Positions 34,568 through 43,669 of a stretch of DNA of 64,000 nucleotides are shown here, in pieces. The translations under genes were made by a program, and so were the position numbers. The number at the start of each line of letters is the position of its first letter. The first letter of the stretch is position 1. The notes under the pieces were generated by a model. That model saw nothing but the letters and a program-made list of their open reading frames with translations. It made no database searches and was not told the DNA's origin. Source of the DNA: Streptomyces profundus (GTDB lineage: Bacteria > Actinomycetota > Actinomycetes > Streptomycetales > Streptomycetaceae); contig NZ_CP082362.1 in assembly GCF_020740535.1 (NCBI RefSeq), forward strand, positions 5,330,501 through 5,394,500, given 5' to 3'.

Positions 34568-34830
34568 CAGCGTGCTCCCCGCTGTTCGTAGCGGCGCCGG
34601 AAGCGCTCGACCCGCCCGGCGGTGTCCACGATCCGCACGTTGCCGGTGTAGAAGGGGTGGCTCGCCGAGGAGATCTCGACATCGACCACCGGATAGACCT
34701 CGCCGTCCTCCCACTCCACGGTGGCCGCGTCGGGGCGGGAGACCAAGGTCGAACGAGTGAGGAACGCGAACCCGGCGGCGCGGTCGCGGAAGACCACCGG
34801 GCCGTAGGCGGGATGAATGTCCGACCGCAT
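34567..34830 (-). CDS. rpmE2: 50S ribosomal protein bL31, type B (zinc-independent)
   Basis: 87 residues, recognisable from [16 protein letters not shown] and ASHPFYTGN. It lacks the Cys-x-x-Cys of the zinc-binding form, so it is the type B (C-minus) paralogue that replaces zinc-containing L31 when zinc is scarce, freeing zinc from ribosomes. It sits between uS14 and the CobW-like gene in the Zur-type operon. The downstream 1-bp overlap indicates coupling. Confidence 0.95.
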   Translation of the reverse strand: MRSDIHPAYGPVVFRDRAAGFAFLTRSTLVSRPDAATVEWEDGEVYPVVDVEISSASHPFYTGNVRIVDTAGRVERFRRRYEQRGAR

Positions 34831-34915
34831 GGCGAAAGGACCTTTCTTCAGATGGTTGCGGGTGTTCGCAGTTGTTCACTGCTCTTCGCGGTTGTTCGCT
34901 GATGGCGTGCCTGGG

Positions 34916-35221
34916 TCACCAGCTGGACTTGGTGACGCCGGGGAGCTCGCCCGCGTGGGCCATCCGTCGCACATTGACCCGGGAGAGGCCGAAGGTGCGC
35001 AGATGGCCCCTGGGGCGCCCGTCCACGCTGTCGCGGTTGCGGATCCTGGTGGCGCTGGCGTCGCGCGGCTGGCGCCGCAGCTCCCGCCGTGCGGCCAGCC
35101 GCTCCTCCTCGCTGGTCGACGGGGTGCGGATGATCCTCTTCAACTCGGCGCGCCTGGCCGCGTAGCGGGCGACGATCTCCTTGCGCTGTTCGTTCTTGGC
35201 GATCTTGCTGGCCTTGGCCAT
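34916..35221 (-). CDS. rpsN: 30S ribosomal protein uS14 (cysteine-free paralogue)
   Basis: 101 residues, full length for the long uS14 form: [17 protein letters not shown] at the N-terminus and the GRPRG... FGLSRVNVR core, ending KSSW. No cysteine is present, unlike the short zinc-ribbon form. It is expected to be made under zinc limitation. It is 38 bp downstream of bL28. The 85-bp gap to bL31 contains no further gene. Confidence 0.95.
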   Translation of the reverse strand: MAKASKIAKNEQRKEIVARYAARRAELKRIIRTPSTSEEERLAARRELRRQPRDASATRIRNRDSVDGRPRGHLRTFGLSRVNVRRMAHAGELPGVTKSSW

Positions 35222-35259
35222 GGGGTGTTCCGTTTCCTTCGCTGTCCGTGGGACGCGGG

Positions 35260-35496
35260 TCAGACCTTCTCGCCGCGCGCCCTGATGCGGGCGACGGCCC
35301 GTTCGATGCCGATGACGTCGACGGTCTTGACGCCCTTGGCGCTGAGCCGCAGGCGGACGAACCGGTTCTCGCCCGGCAGCCAGTACCGCTTGGTCTGGAT
35401 GTTGGGGTTGAACCGCCGCCGGGTGCGCCGGTGGGAGTGCGAGATCTGGTTGCCGAAGCCGGGTGCCCGGCCGGTGAGTTGGCAGTGTGCGGACAT
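35260..35496 (-). CDS. rpmB: 50S ribosomal protein bL28 (zinc-independent paralogue)
   Basis: 78 residues: [16 protein letters not shown], then [18 protein letters not shown], the bL28 signature. Only one cysteine is present, so it is the form without a zinc site. It lies 28 bp after bL32 in the same direction, as part of the zinc-responsive set. The usual neighbour bL33 is missing here. Confidence 0.95.
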   Translation of the reverse strand: MSAHCQLTGRAPGFGNQISHSHRRTRRRFNPNIQTKRYWLPGENRFVRLRLSAKGVKTVDVIGIERAVARIRARGEKV

Positions 35497-35524
35497 GACG
35501 GGGTCCTCTCGTCGGGGGCGGTCC

Positions 35525-35695
35525 TCAGCCGTCGGGGGTGAGCAGCCCGCGCTGGTAGGCGCGGACCAGGGCCCGGGGCACCAGATGGCGGCGGCCGTCG
35601 ATGGTGACGGGCACCAGATCCGGCGGGCTCGCCTTCCACTGGGCGCGGCGGTGACGGGTGTTGGCGCGCGACATCTTCCGTTTGGGCACGGCCAT
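35525..35695 (-). CDS. rpmF: 50S ribosomal protein bL32 (cysteine-free paralogue)
   Basis: 56 residues: [20 protein letters not shown] identifies bL32. The C-terminal zinc ribbon of the housekeeping form is absent (no Cys). It is the first gene after the Zur-like box, 45 bp away, so it is probably the first gene of the zinc-limitation operon bL32-bL28-uS14-bL31-CobW. Confidence 0.95.
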   Translation of the reverse strand: MAVPKRKMSRANTRHRRAQWKASPPDLVPVTIDGRRHLVPRALVRAYQRGLLTPDG

Positions 35696-35739
35696 CTCGA
35701 TCGGCTCCTCCTCGGACGGGGCACGACGGCCCACGTTAT

Positions 35740-35754
35740 TGAAAATGATTGCCG
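35740..35754. promoter_or_regulatory. Zur-like operator shared by two divergent transcripts
   Basis: TGAAAATGATTGCCG: the left half and centre match the Streptomyces Zur box TGAAAATGATTTTCA exactly; the right half is weaker. It lies in the only A/T-rich patch of the intergenic region (35735-35765), between the bL32 start and the methyltransferase start, so zinc-bound Zur could repress both. Confidence 0.7.
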
Positions 35755-35843
35755 TTTGCGTATCGTACCCCCGGACAGGCGAAACCCCAACGGACACCCG
35801 ACGAACCCCGACGAACCCCGACGGACACCTGGCGGAGACCACG

Positions 35844-36671
35844 ATGAGTCGACACATCCCGAGCCTGGGCGCGGTCCAGGAGACCCTGCTGATACCGCTC
35901 TACGGGCGGGCGGTCGAGCACCACCAACCCGAGCCCGCGCTCCGCGACCCCCGAGCCGTGGAGTTGGTGGCGGCCATCGCCTACGACTTCGGCCGCTTCG
36001 ACGCGCTCCCCAGCCTCACCGGATCGGTGCTACGCACCGTCCTCTTCGACGCCTGGACGCGGGACTTCCTCGACCGCCACCCCACCGGGACGGTGGTGGA
36101 GATCGGTACCGGCCGGGGCACCCGCTACGAGCGCGCCGACAACGGGCGCGCCCACTGGTTCGACCTGGACCTCCCCGATGTGATCGCGCTGCGCCGCGCC
36201 TTCTTCGCCGACACCCCCCGCCGCCGGATGCTCGCGGCCTCGGTGACGGAGGAGGCATGGCTGGACGAGATCGCCCAACGGGCCGAAGGGCCCTGGCTGT
36301 TCAGCGCCGAGGCGGTGCTGCCGTTCCTCGCGGAGGAGGCGGTACGCCAACTCCTTCGGCGCCTCGCGCGCCGCTTCCCCGGCGCGCTGCTGGCGCTCGA
36401 CACCAACAGCACCGCGCTGGTCGGCGCCCAGGACGGACACGACGCGCTCAGCAAGGTGGCGGCCCGGCTGCGCTGGGGGTGTGACGACATCGACGTACTC
36501 ACCGACTGGGTCCCGGGCACCCGGATCCTCGGCTCCCACACCCTGACCTCACTGCCCCACGCGGTGCACGCCGGCCTGCCCACCCCCCACCGACGCATGC
36601 TCGACGACCTCGCCCGCCAGCGGCTGCCCCAGGTGGAGCAGTACCGGATGCACCTGGTCCAACTCCCCTGA
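35844..36671 (+). CDS. class I SAM methyltransferase, LCMT/TcmP type
   Basis: 275 residues from ATG 35844 (GGCGGAG upstream). The family is that of leucine carboxyl methyltransferase-like enzymes, exemplified by Tcm[17 protein letters not shown] is the SAM-binding strand, [14 protein letters not shown] the next, and [11 protein letters not shown] the active-site strand. Such enzymes methylate carboxyl or hydroxyl groups of metabolites. The gene is divergent from the zinc-limitation operon and has the same Zur-like box 90 bp upstream, suggesting a role in metallophore maturation or zinc stress. Two 10-bp direct repeats (35801-35820) lie in its leader. Confidence 0.88.
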   Translation: MSRHIPSLGAVQETLLIPLYGRAVEHHQPEPALRDPRAVELVAAIAYDFGRFDALPSLTGSVLRTVLFDAWTRDFLDRHPTGTVVEIGTGRGTRYERADNGRAHWFDLDLPDVIALRRAFFADTPRRRMLAASVTEEAWLDEIAQRAEGPWLFSAEAVLPFLAEEAVRQLLRRLARRFPGALLALDTNSTALVGAQDGHDALSKVAARLRWGCDDIDVLTDWVPGTRILGSHTLTSLPHAVHAGLPTPHRRMLDDLARQRLPQVEQYRMHLVQLP

Positions 36672-36721
36672 ACCCGCAGCCGATCAGAGGACCACCACCA
36701 CGCACGACCAACGAACTCCCG

Positions 36722-37123
36722 TCAGGCCGCCGCCTCCCCCACGCTCCAGCTGGAGAAGCTGAGGTGGTAGGCCGTTCCGTCCCGCACATTGGTCGCGGCC
36801 AGTATCCAGGTGCCCGCGTAGGCGGTTTTCACGCCGTTGCAAGTGTCGGTCGCGCGGAAACAGACCCGCACATCGGTGCGGTAGAGGGCCTTGACGTTGA
36901 TGTCGTTGCAGTGCGGGCTCGTCGTGGCCCATCCGGTGGACGGCCACCTGTGCCTTTCCCCGATCGCGGTGGTCTCGTAGCTGACGGCTTGGTCGTAGCA
37001 GGCCATGGGGCCAACGGGCGCGGCGGCTGCCGGCGCCGTGCCCGCGGCGGTCGCACCGCCGGTGATCAGTGCGAAGGACATCAGCAGCCGTAGCGCGCGT
37101 GAACGTGAACGTGGACGTGTCAT
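36722..37123 (-). CDS. small secreted protein, unknown function
   Basis: 133 residues. A Sec signal occupies residues 1-33 (arginine-rich start, hydrophobic core, cut after AAA). The mature part of about 100 residues has four cysteines (ACYDQ, PHCND, RVCFR, DTCNG), suggesting two disulphides and a compact extracellular fold. The start ATG follows a GGAGA site; a longer upstream frame would bury the signal. I do not recognise the family beyond streptomycete secreted hypotheticals. Convergent with the methyltransferase gene, 50 bp between stops. Confidence 0.75.
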   Translation of the reverse strand: MTRPRSRSRALRLLMSFALITGGATAAGTAPAAAAPVGPMACYDQAVSYETTAIGERHRWPSTGWATTSPHCNDINVKALYRTDVRVCFRATDTCNGVKTAYAGTWILAATNVRDGTAYHLSFSSWSVGEAAA

Positions 37124-37349
37124 CTGCTCTCCCCGAAATCGAGTCAGCGGACGAAAGGACGGATGCGGCAGCGGCGCGGGCGGCGCCCCGGCGGGGGAGC
37201 CGTCCGCGCTCGCCCGGGGGCAGCCAACCACAACCGTCAGGCCGCCGCCTGCGCCTAGAGCGCCAGGTGTTTGGCTCTGAGCGCCAGCGGAGGGCCGCGT
37301 CGAGACGAGCGGCCGTCCTCGTTGACCGCCGCCGGTCGGTGAGGTGCGG

Positions 37350-37793
37350 TCAGGCGCCGCACCGGCCCGGTGGGGCCTCCTTGCCGCAGACGAGGGCCGT
37401 CTCGCCGCCCGTCAGCCGGACCGCGAGCACGTGGGGCTCATAGGGCTCGACCCGGACGCCGGTGCCCTCGGGGACGTCGGCGCCGCTGGTGCCGACGACC
37501 TCGCCCCCGAGGGCGTCCCCCTCGGGGCGCAGCTCCAACTCCAGCTCGATGAAGGTGGGTTCCCGCGCCCCGTAGTCCCGCCAGGCGTAGGAGACGGCGC
37601 CGTCCGGCGGGATGGTGAGGCGTCGGTTGTGGCCGTACCAGTCCCCGACGAACGCGTCGGGGACGGGAGGTTCGGCCGACGGCGGGGGAGGCGGGTCGGG
37701 CGTCGGCTCCCCGTCCGCGCCGCACGCGACGGCCGACAGCACCACCAGAACCACGGCCCAACGGATCGGCGCCCACCCCTGATGTCCGCTCAT
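37350..37793 (-). CDS. small lipoprotein, unknown function
   Basis: 147 residues. Lipoprotein signal with lipobox L-S-A-V-A-C near residue 24, then a Pro-rich spacer (PTPDPPPPPSAEPP), then an 80-residue beta-rich domain beginning VGDWYGHNRRLTIPPDG. Domains of this pattern occur on the outer face of the Streptomyces membrane; no enzyme residues are evident. An alternative ATG three codons upstream (37802) is possible. Upstream (37124-37349) is a 226-bp stretch without a gene. Confidence 0.75.
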   Translation of the reverse strand: MSGHQGWAPIRWAVVLVVLSAVACGADGEPTPDPPPPPSAEPPVPDAFVGDWYGHNRRLTIPPDGAVSYAWRDYGAREPTFIELELELRPEGDALGGEVVGTSGADVPEGTGVRVEPYEPHVLAVRLTGGETALVCGKEAPPGRCGA

Positions 37794-37848
37794 GGAGACC
37801 ATCAAGCGGGGGATCCGAACCCCTGTCAACGGGGGGCGACGCGGCGTC

Positions 37849-39231
37849 TCAGCACTCCACGATGTTCACCGCGAGGCCGCCCCTGGCCGTCTCCTTGTAC
37901 TTGACGCTCATATCGGCACCGGTCTGTTTCATGGTGGCGATGGCCTTGTCCAGGGAGACATGGTGGCGACCGTCGCCGCGCAGCGCCAGGCGGGCCGCGG
38001 TGATCGCCTTGACCGCCGCCATGCCGTTGCGTTCGATGCAGGGGATCTGCACCAGGCCGCCGATCGGGTCGCAGGTGAGGCCCAGATTGTGCTCGATGCC
38101 GATCTCGGCGGCGTTCTCCACCTGTTCCGGGGTGCCGCCCAGCACCTCGGCGAGGCCGCCGGCGGCCATGGAGCACGCCGAGCCGACCTCGCCCTGGCAG
38201 CCGACCTCGGCGCCCGAGATGGACGCGTTCTCCTTGAACAGCATCCCCACCGCGCTCGCGGCCAGCAGGAACCTGACCACGCCGTCGGCGTCCGCGCCCG
38301 GCACGAAGTCCAGGTAGTAGCGGAGGACGGCGGGGATGATGCCGGCCGCGCCGTTGGTGGGCGCGGTGACCACCCGGCCGCCCGCCGCGTTCTCCTCGTT
38401 GACGGCCATCGCGTAGAGCGTGACCCACTCCAACTCGTGCGCGGCGCCGCCGGTCTCCGCGCGGAGCCGGCGCGCCGAGGCCGCCGCGCGCCGGCGCACC
38501 CGGAGGCCGCCGGGCAGGATGCCCTCCTCGGAGAGCCCTCGTTCGACGGACTCCCGCATCACCGCCCAGATGTCCAGCAGCCCGTCGCGGACCTCGGCCT
38601 CGCCGCGCCACAGCGCCTCGTTGCGCAGCATCAGCGCCGAGACGGAGAGGCCGGTGGCGCGGGTCAGCGCCAGCAGCTCGGCGCCGGTGCGGAACGGATG
38701 GCGCGGCTGCCGGTCGTCGACCCGGATCCTGGCCGTGCCGTCGGCGTCCTCCTCGACGACGAAGCCGCCGCCGACCGAGTAGTACGTCCCGGTCAGCAGC
38801 GGGTGGCCGTCGGCGTCCGAGGCGCGGAAGACCATGCCGTTGGCGTGCGCGGGCAGCGAACGCCTGCGGTACAGCACCAGATCGGTGTCCGGGTCGAACC
38901 CGATCGGATGCGCCTCGCCGAGGTCGGTGGCCAGCAGGCGCAGCCGGCGGCTGCTCCGCACCCGGTCGACCTCGGCCTCGGCCGCCGCGACATCGACGGT
39001 CTCCGGGGCGTGGCCCTCAAGCCCGAGCAGCACGGCCTTGGGCGAGCCGTGCCCGTGGCCGGTCGCGCCCAGCGAGCCGTACAGCTCGACGCGCACGGCG
39101 GCGGTGGCGGCCAGCGCGCCCTCGTCCTTGAGCCGGCGGGCGAACATCAGCGCCGCGCGCATCGGCCCCACGGTGTGCGAGCTGGACGGGCCGATGCCGA
39201 CGCTGAACAGGTCGAAGGCGGAGAGAGCCAC
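37849..39231 (-). CDS. sdaA: L-serine ammonia-lyase (iron-sulphur, single chain)
   Basis: 460 residues, full length for the single-chain enzyme that converts L-serine to pyruvate and ammonia. The N-terminus [20 protein letters not shown] is diagnostic. Cluster cysteines are seen in [12 protein letters not shown] and the C-terminal TCDPIGG / IPCIERN. It starts with GTG and lies 7 bp after gcvH. In this operon it would drain serine made from glycine or feed carbon into pyruvate. It is under the glycine riboswitch. Confidence 0.95.
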   Translation of the reverse strand: MALSAFDLFSVGIGPSSSHTVGPMRAALMFARRLKDEGALAATAAVRVELYGSLGATGHGHGSPKAVLLGLEGHAPETVDVAAAEAEVDRVRSSRRLRLLATDLGEAHPIGFDPDTDLVLYRRRSLPAHANGMVFRASDADGHPLLTGTYYSVGGGFVVEEDADGTARIRVDDRQPRHPFRTGAELLALTRATGLSVSALMLRNEALWRGEAEVRDGLLDIWAVMRESVERGLSEEGILPGGLRVRRRAAASARRLRAETGGAAHELEWVTLYAMAVNEENAAGGRVVTAPTNGAAGIIPAVLRYYLDFVPGADADGVVRFLLAASAVGMLFKENASISGAEVGCQGEVGSACSMAAGGLAEVLGGTPEQVENAAEIGIEHNLGLTCDPIGGLVQIPCIERNGMAAVKAITAARLALRGDGRHHVSLDKAIATMKQTGADMSVKYKETARGGLAVNIVEC

Positions 39232-39238
39232 GGCCGGC

Positions 39239-39625
39239 TCACTGCTCGGTGAAGGCGGCGTACTCGTCCGCCGACATCAGCTCGGCCGGCGCGTCAGACG
39301 CGCTGTCGATACGCACCCTGAAGAGCCAACCGGCCTCGAAGGGCGCGGAGTTGACCAGCGCCGGATCGTCGACTACGGCCTGGTTGACCTCGGTGATCTC
39401 GCCGTTGACCGGGGCGTAGAGGTCGCTGACCGACTTGGTGGACTCCAGCTCGCCGCAGGAGTCGCCGGCGGTGACGGTGTCGCCGACCTCGGGGAGCTGG
39501 ACGTAGACCACATCGCCGAGCGCGGTGGCCGCGAACTCCGTGATGCCCACCGTGGCGACGCCGTCGGCCGACTCCGACAGCCACTCGTGTTCCTTGCTGT
39601 AGCGCAGGTGCTGGGGGTTGCTCAT
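39239..39625 (-). CDS. gcvH: glycine cleavage system H protein
   Basis: 128 residues, standard H-protein size. The lipoyl-lysine region reads [15 protein letters not shown], and the N-terminus [10 protein letters not shown] is typical. It carries the aminomethyl group between the P, T and L proteins on its lipoyl arm. The gene follows gcvT by 79 bp and precedes sdaA by 7 bp. The start ATG has GGAGAAT upstream. Confidence 0.97.
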   Translation of the reverse strand: MSNPQHLRYSKEHEWLSESADGVATVGITEFAATALGDVVYVQLPEVGDTVTAGDSCGELESTKSVSDLYAPVNGEITEVNQAVVDDPALVNSAPFEAGWLFRVRIDSASDAPAELMSADEYAAFTEQ

Positions 39626-39704
39626 GACAGCTGATTCTCCTGGATGGGGTTCATCGTGGTCGGTCGTCGAGGTTCGGCGCGGCGTGCGCCGGAGGGTGTG
39701 CGGG

Positions 39705-40823
39705 TCAGCGCTGCCGGGTGTAGAACGGCAGCGCGATCACCTCGTGCGGCGCCGCCGTGCCCCTGATGTCGACGGCGACGCCCGCCGTTCCCGGCTCGGC
39801 GTGCGTGGCGTCGACATAGGCGATGGCGACGGGGCGGCCCAGCGTGGGCGAGGGCGCGCCCGAGGTGACCTCGCCGATGACGGCGCCCGTCGCGTCCACC
39901 ACCGGATACCCGGCGCGCGGGACCCGGCGCTCGGCGGCCACCAGGCCGACCAGCACCCGCGGAGGGGCGCTCGCGGCGCGCTCGGCGGCGCGTTCCAGAG
40001 CCGCGCGCCCCACGAAGTCGCCCGGCTTCTCGAACTTCACCACCCGGCCGAGCCCCGCGTCGAACGGCGTGGTCCGCTCGGTGAGTTCGTGCCCGTAGAG
40101 CGGCATCCCCGCCTCCAGGCGCAGCGTGTCCCGGCAGGCGAGACCGCACGGCACCAGACCGTCGGCGGCCCCCGCCGCCGTGAGCGCCGCCCAGAGCGCC
40201 TCGGCGTCGGCCGGGGCCACGAACAGCTCGAACCCGTCCTCGCCCGTGTACCCCGTCCGGGCGATCAGGGCCGGCTTCCCCGCCACCGTCCCCGGCAGTC
40301 CGGCGTAGTAGCGCAGCCCCGCCAGGTCGGCGTCCGTCAGCTCGGCCAGCACCCCGGCGGCGGCCGGGCCCTGGACGGCCAGCAGCGCGTACGCGTCGCG
40401 GTCGTCGCGGACCTCGGCGGCGAAGCCGGCGGCGCGCTCGCTCAGCGCGGTCAGCACCCGCTCGGCGTTCCCCGCGTTGGCCACCACCAGGAACTCGGCC
40501 TCGGCCAGTCGGTAGACGATCAGATCGTCCAGGATGCCGCCGTCCTCGGCACAGATCATGGTGTACCTGGCGCGGCCGACCCGCAGCGCGGAGAGCCGCC
40601 CCACCAGCGCGAAGTCCAGCAGCGCGCCCGCCTCCTCGCCCAGCACGGCGATCTCGCCCATATGGGAGAGGTCGAAGAGGCCGGCCGCCGTGCGCACCGC
40701 CTCGTGCTCGGCGCGCTCGCTGCCGTAGCGCAGCGGCATCGACCAGCCGGCGAAGTCCGTCATGGTGGCACCGAGCGCGCGGTGCACGGCGTCCAGGGCG
40801 GTGACGCGAGGGGAGTCGGACAT
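39705..40823 (-). CDS. gcvT: glycine cleavage system T protein (aminomethyltransferase)
   Basis: 372 residues. Conserved stretches are [14 protein letters not shown], the folate/active-site region [19 protein letters not shown], and a C-terminal FVGRAAL. It releases ammonia from the lipoyl-bound aminomethyl group and makes methylene-tetrahydrofolate. It is the first gene of gcvT-gcvH-sdaA and is preceded by a tandem glycine riboswitch. The P protein is not in this window. Confidence 0.96.
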   Translation of the reverse strand: MSDSPRVTALDAVHRALGATMTDFAGWSMPLRYGSERAEHEAVRTAAGLFDLSHMGEIAVLGEEAGALLDFALVGRLSALRVGRARYTMICAEDGGILDDLIVYRLAEAEFLVVANAGNAERVLTALSERAAGFAAEVRDDRDAYALLAVQGPAAAGVLAELTDADLAGLRYYAGLPGTVAGKPALIARTGYTGEDGFELFVAPADAEALWAALTAAGAADGLVPCGLACRDTLRLEAGMPLYGHELTERTTPFDAGLGRVVKFEKPGDFVGRAALERAAERAASAPPRVLVGLVAAERRVPRAGYPVVDATGAVIGEVTSGAPSPTLGRPVAIAYVDATHAEPGTAGVAVDIRGTAAPHEVIALPFYTRQR

Positions 40824-40878
40824 GGGGCTTGCTCCAGGGGGTACGGGCGACGGGCGACACGCGGACGCGCGCGCCTTG

Positions 40879-41074
40879 GCCCTCCCCCTCTGTCATCGGC
40901 ACCTGAGAGGTTCGCCGCGCCCTGCCGGACGGCGGCTTGCACCGTGGGTGGGGCCGGCGAAACCGGCCCGCTTTTCAGATCTGCCTCCCGCGCGCGGTAA
41001 CGGGGCCTGAGAGATTCAAGGGAGGACTTGCTCCTTCGGCGCCCCGGAGCGAAAACCGGGGACTCTCCCGCGCG
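40879..41074 (-). ncRNA. tandem glycine riboswitch upstream of gcvT
   Basis: Read on the minus strand, two glycine-aptamer modules follow one another. The first (about 41074 to 40993) begins with CGGGAGAGTCCCC, has GCGCCGAAGGAGCAA, and closes with GAATCTCTCAGGC. The second (about 40988 to 40879) contains a G-rich stem, CCACGGTGCAAGCC and CCTCTCAGGTGCCGATGACA. The spacing and both C-T-C-T-C-A-G-G segments are the hallmarks of the two-aptamer glycine switch. It lies 56 nt before gcvT and should turn the operon on when glycine is plentiful. Confidence 0.93.
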
Positions 41075-41258
41075 TGGTCAAACGGCCGATATGTACTTGT
41101 GGCTGAACGGTGTTGCTCCGCGGTTGCGGCCCGGCCATCATCGCACGGATGCCGGCGGGGGCAAGAGCCGAACACCGTTAGGGTTCGCTTCGACCCGGGG
41201 CCCTTCCGGGGCCGGGGAACACCGAGGGCCAGGAACGACGAGGGAGTGGAAAGAGCGG

Positions 41259-42026
41259 ATGAGCGAGCACAGGGCGGGTCCCGGATTCGGCGGCGGCTGG
41301 CCGAGCAACGAGCTGGAGGAGACGTTGGCCGCCTCGCTCGGCGTGCCGGACGCGGCCCCGAAGCTCCTCCGAGTGCTCTCCCGCAGCGCCGTCTGGGTGC
41401 CGCTGCCCGAGGGCGGCGGCCGGGAGAGCAAGACGCTCGACCTGCCCACCATCGACCTCGCCGGCGGGGTGTTCGTGCCGGTCTTCAGCTCCGCCGAGCA
41501 GCTGCACCTCGGCGGCGCCTCCCATCTGCCGTTCACGGTCGCGCCGGCCTGGGAGTTCGCCCGCGGGCTGCCGCCCCAGGTGGGGATAGCCGTGAACCCC
41601 GGCGGGACGGTCGGCATCCCGGTGCCGCCGCTCGCCGTCGCCGAGCTGTGCCGTGTGACCCCGGGGGAGCGCACGCCAGGCGTGCCCTCCGGCGCGCGGA
41701 TGCGGCTGTTCCAGCCGGACTGGCAGGACGATCCGGTCGCCTTCCTGACCGCCGCGGCCGAGGAGCTCGCGGCGCTTCCACCGGTGCGCACCGCGCGACG
41801 CGGCCTGGCGAGCGCCGAGGGCGCCGCCCCCTCGCTCTTCGTCGGCGTGGAGCTCGACGGCCTCGACGACGCCGTCCACACCGCGGTCAACGAGGCGCTG
41901 GGCCGGGCCCTGGCCCGCAGCCCGGCCGCCTGGCCGGTCCAGCTCGTCCTGTTGGACGCCGCCCAGGACCCGGTGGTGGACTGGCTGCGCGAGTGTGTGG
42001 CGCCGTTCTACTCGCGTGGCGCCTGA
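41259..42026 (+). CDS. SseB-like protein (enhanced serine sensitivity), first copy
   Basis: 255 residues from ATG 41259. The N-terminal half (GGVFVPVFSSAEQLHLG; GIAVNPGGTVGIPVPP) is the SseB domain. E. coli SseB changes serine sensitivity when overproduced; its biochemical role is not settled. The gene sits divergently beside gcvT-gcvH-sdaA, whose products set serine and glycine levels, and is followed by a related gene, which supports a link to serine metabolism. The C-terminal half (LFVGVELDGLDDAVHTAVNEAL) is the SseB C-terminal domain. Divergent promoters must lie in 41075-41258. Confidence 0.85.
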   Translation: MSEHRAGPGFGGGWPSNELEETLAASLGVPDAAPKLLRVLSRSAVWVPLPEGGGRESKTLDLPTIDLAGGVFVPVFSSAEQLHLGGASHLPFTVAPAWEFARGLPPQVGIAVNPGGTVGIPVPPLAVAELCRVTPGERTPGVPSGARMRLFQPDWQDDPVAFLTAAAEELAALPPVRTARRGLASAEGAAPSLFVGVELDGLDDAVHTAVNEALGRALARSPAAWPVQLVLLDAAQDPVVDWLRECVAPFYSRGA

Positions 42027-42057
42027 GCACGGGGCACCTTGTCAGCCGGAGGACGGG

Positions 42058-42076
42058 CTCGCAAGCTGCTTGCGAG
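42058..42076 (+). terminator. hairpin between the two sseB-like genes
   Basis: CTCGCAAG, loop CTG, CTTGCGAG: a perfect 8-bp stem in the 122-bp spacer. It may be a terminator, attenuator or RNA-processing site giving different levels of the two SseB-like proteins. No T-run follows. Confidence 0.5.
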
Positions 42077-42148
42077 ACGGATTCGCGGGACGGGTCCTGT
42101 GAAGGCTGACGACCGAGCTGTGCCGCAGCGCGAGGAGGACGGGCCCAG

Positions 42149-42922
42149 GTGAGTGCGGGACAGGGCGTCGAGGAGCTGCTCCCCCAGGTGACGGCGGACC
42201 GGTTGGACACCTACGAGGCACTGCTGGGCGCGCTGGCCGGCGGCGAGGTCTGGATGCTGCTGTGGCAGGGCGCGCCCGGCGCGCCCGACGCCCACTACGG
42301 CGGCGTCGAGGTCGCCGGCCACGGCTACGCGCCCTGTGTGACCTCGGCCGCGCAGCTCGCCGCCAGCGGCTGGACCCGGGAGCACGAGGTGGTGCCGGGG
42401 CGCGATATCGCCGCCGCGCTCTACCCGGAGCACTGGGGGCTGTGGCTCAACCCGCACGCGCCGGGCGGCGGCCTCGGCATCCCCTGGCTCGATCTGCGAC
42501 GGATCGCCGGCGGCCTCGACCGGCTGCCGGCGGGACCGCTGCTGATCAGCGAGCCCAGCGTCGACGTGGACCGTTTCTACACGCGCCTTGTCGCGCTCGC
42601 CCGGCGCACGCCCGTGCTACGCGCCCTGTGGCGCGCCTGGGTGCGCCCCGCGCTCGGGGCCTCCTATCTGGCCATCGGCCTGGATGTGGACGGCCGGCCG
42701 TCGGACGGCGCCGACACCGTGCGCGCCATGATGCGCGACGCGGTGGTCGAGGTGCCCGACGGGCTGACGGTCGGCACGGTGGCGATGGCCGACGGCTACG
42801 ATCCGGTCGCCATGTGGCTGCGCGCCAACACCCGCCCGTTCTACGACAGGGACGCGCCGGGCGCGCCGTATCCGCCCGACCCCGCCGGGGGCGGTTCGGG
42901 GTACGGCTACCCGGGGGCCTGA
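42149..42922 (+). CDS. SseB-like protein, second copy
   Basis: 257 residues from GTG 42149 with GAGGAGG upstream. Sequence pattern parallels the preceding gene: EVWMLLWQGAPG, a central GYAPCVTSAAQLAASGW, and a C-terminal ASYLAIGLDVDGRPSDG / FYDRDAPGAPYPPD tail. It ends in a Gly/Tyr/Pro-rich tail of about 25 residues. Function is unproven, as for SseB generally. It is probably co-transcribed with its partner, although a hairpin stands between them. Confidence 0.8.
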   Translation: MSAGQGVEELLPQVTADRLDTYEALLGALAGGEVWMLLWQGAPGAPDAHYGGVEVAGHGYAPCVTSAAQLAASGWTREHEVVPGRDIAAALYPEHWGLWLNPHAPGGGLGIPWLDLRRIAGGLDRLPAGPLLISEPSVDVDRFYTRLVALARRTPVLRALWRAWVRPALGASYLAIGLDVDGRPSDGADTVRAMMRDAVVEVPDGLTVGTVAMADGYDPVAMWLRANTRPFYDRDAPGAPYPPDPAGGGSGYGYPGA

Positions 42923-43004
42923 GCGTCGCCCACCGCGTAGGCCGGGCGGCGACGGGGTACTCGGGGCGGGCACGTGAGGACCGGGCCGAGAGGAGCCACG
43001 AGGC

Positions 43005-43478
43005 ATGAGCACCGTCAAGAGCACCCTGCCGGACGCCACGCTCAAGGTGGTGGGCGAGGCGCTGCGCGGCGCGCTGGTCGACCTGATCGACCTGTCGCTG
43101 GTCGCCAAGCAGACCCACTGGAACATCATCGGACCGCGCTTCCGCTCCGTCCATCTCCAGCTGGACGACGTGGTCTCCACCGCCCGCGCCCACTCGGACA
43201 CGGTCGCCGAACGCTCCGCCACCCTCGGCGTGCCCCCGGACGGCCGCGCCGCCACCGTGGCCGCCGGCACGGGGATCAGCGACCCGCCCGAGGGCTGGCA
43301 GCGGGACGACGCGGCGGTCCGGTTCATGGTGGACGCCCTGGGCGCGGTGATCGTCCGGATGCGGGAGCGGCTGGACGAGGTCGGCCCCGTGGACTCGGTC
43401 AGCGAGGACGTGCTGATCCAGATCACCAAGGACCTGGAGAAGCACCACTGGATGTTCCAGGCGGAGAACGCCGGCTGA
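43005..43478 (+). CDS. Dps-family DNA-binding ferritin
   Basis: 157 residues, the normal size. The ferroxidase-site pattern KQTHWNIIGPRFRSVHLQLDD (split here between His and Asp/Glu ligands) identifies Dps. These dodecamers oxidise and store iron with H2O2 and protect DNA. There is no long basic N-terminal tail, so DNA binding may be weak. The gene stands alone, with a weak hairpin (43480-43501) after it. Confidence 0.92.
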   Translation: MSTVKSTLPDATLKVVGEALRGALVDLIDLSLVAKQTHWNIIGPRFRSVHLQLDDVVSTARAHSDTVAERSATLGVPPDGRAATVAAGTGISDPPEGWQRDDAAVRFMVDALGAVIVRMRERLDEVGPVDSVSEDVLIQITKDLEKHHWMFQAENAG

Positions 43479-43479
43479 C

Positions 43480-43501
43480 CCGCCGCGACCCCGATCGGCG
43501 G
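43480..43501 (+). terminator. weak hairpin after dps-family gene
   Basis: CCGCCG, 10 nt, CGGCGG immediately after the stop. The 6-bp stem is G/C-rich and could act as a modest terminator. The rest of the 191-bp gap holds an A/T-richer promoter region for the amidase gene. Confidence 0.35.
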
Positions 43502-43669
43502 AGGGGGGGAACAGCCGCCGGACGCCGTTCCGCCGCGACCGTTGACGCGACCTCTGACGCGGCCGTTGAACGGCGGGATCGGCGCGCCGGGAAATTCACG
43601 TCGCCGCGTATGTCGCCGACAAGCGGGCATATCATCAAGGACAGTTGACGAATTCCGGGGGGTTAACGC

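Noticed and set aside
34831..35259. Missing bL33 or bS18 genes hidden in gaps
   Set aside because: I read the 85-bp and 38-bp gaps in all frames and found no frame long enough.
35801..35820. Two copies of ACGAACCCCG as an iteron or operator
   Set aside because: Only two copies are present, without spacing expected of iterons; probably simple slippage in the leader of the methyltransferase.
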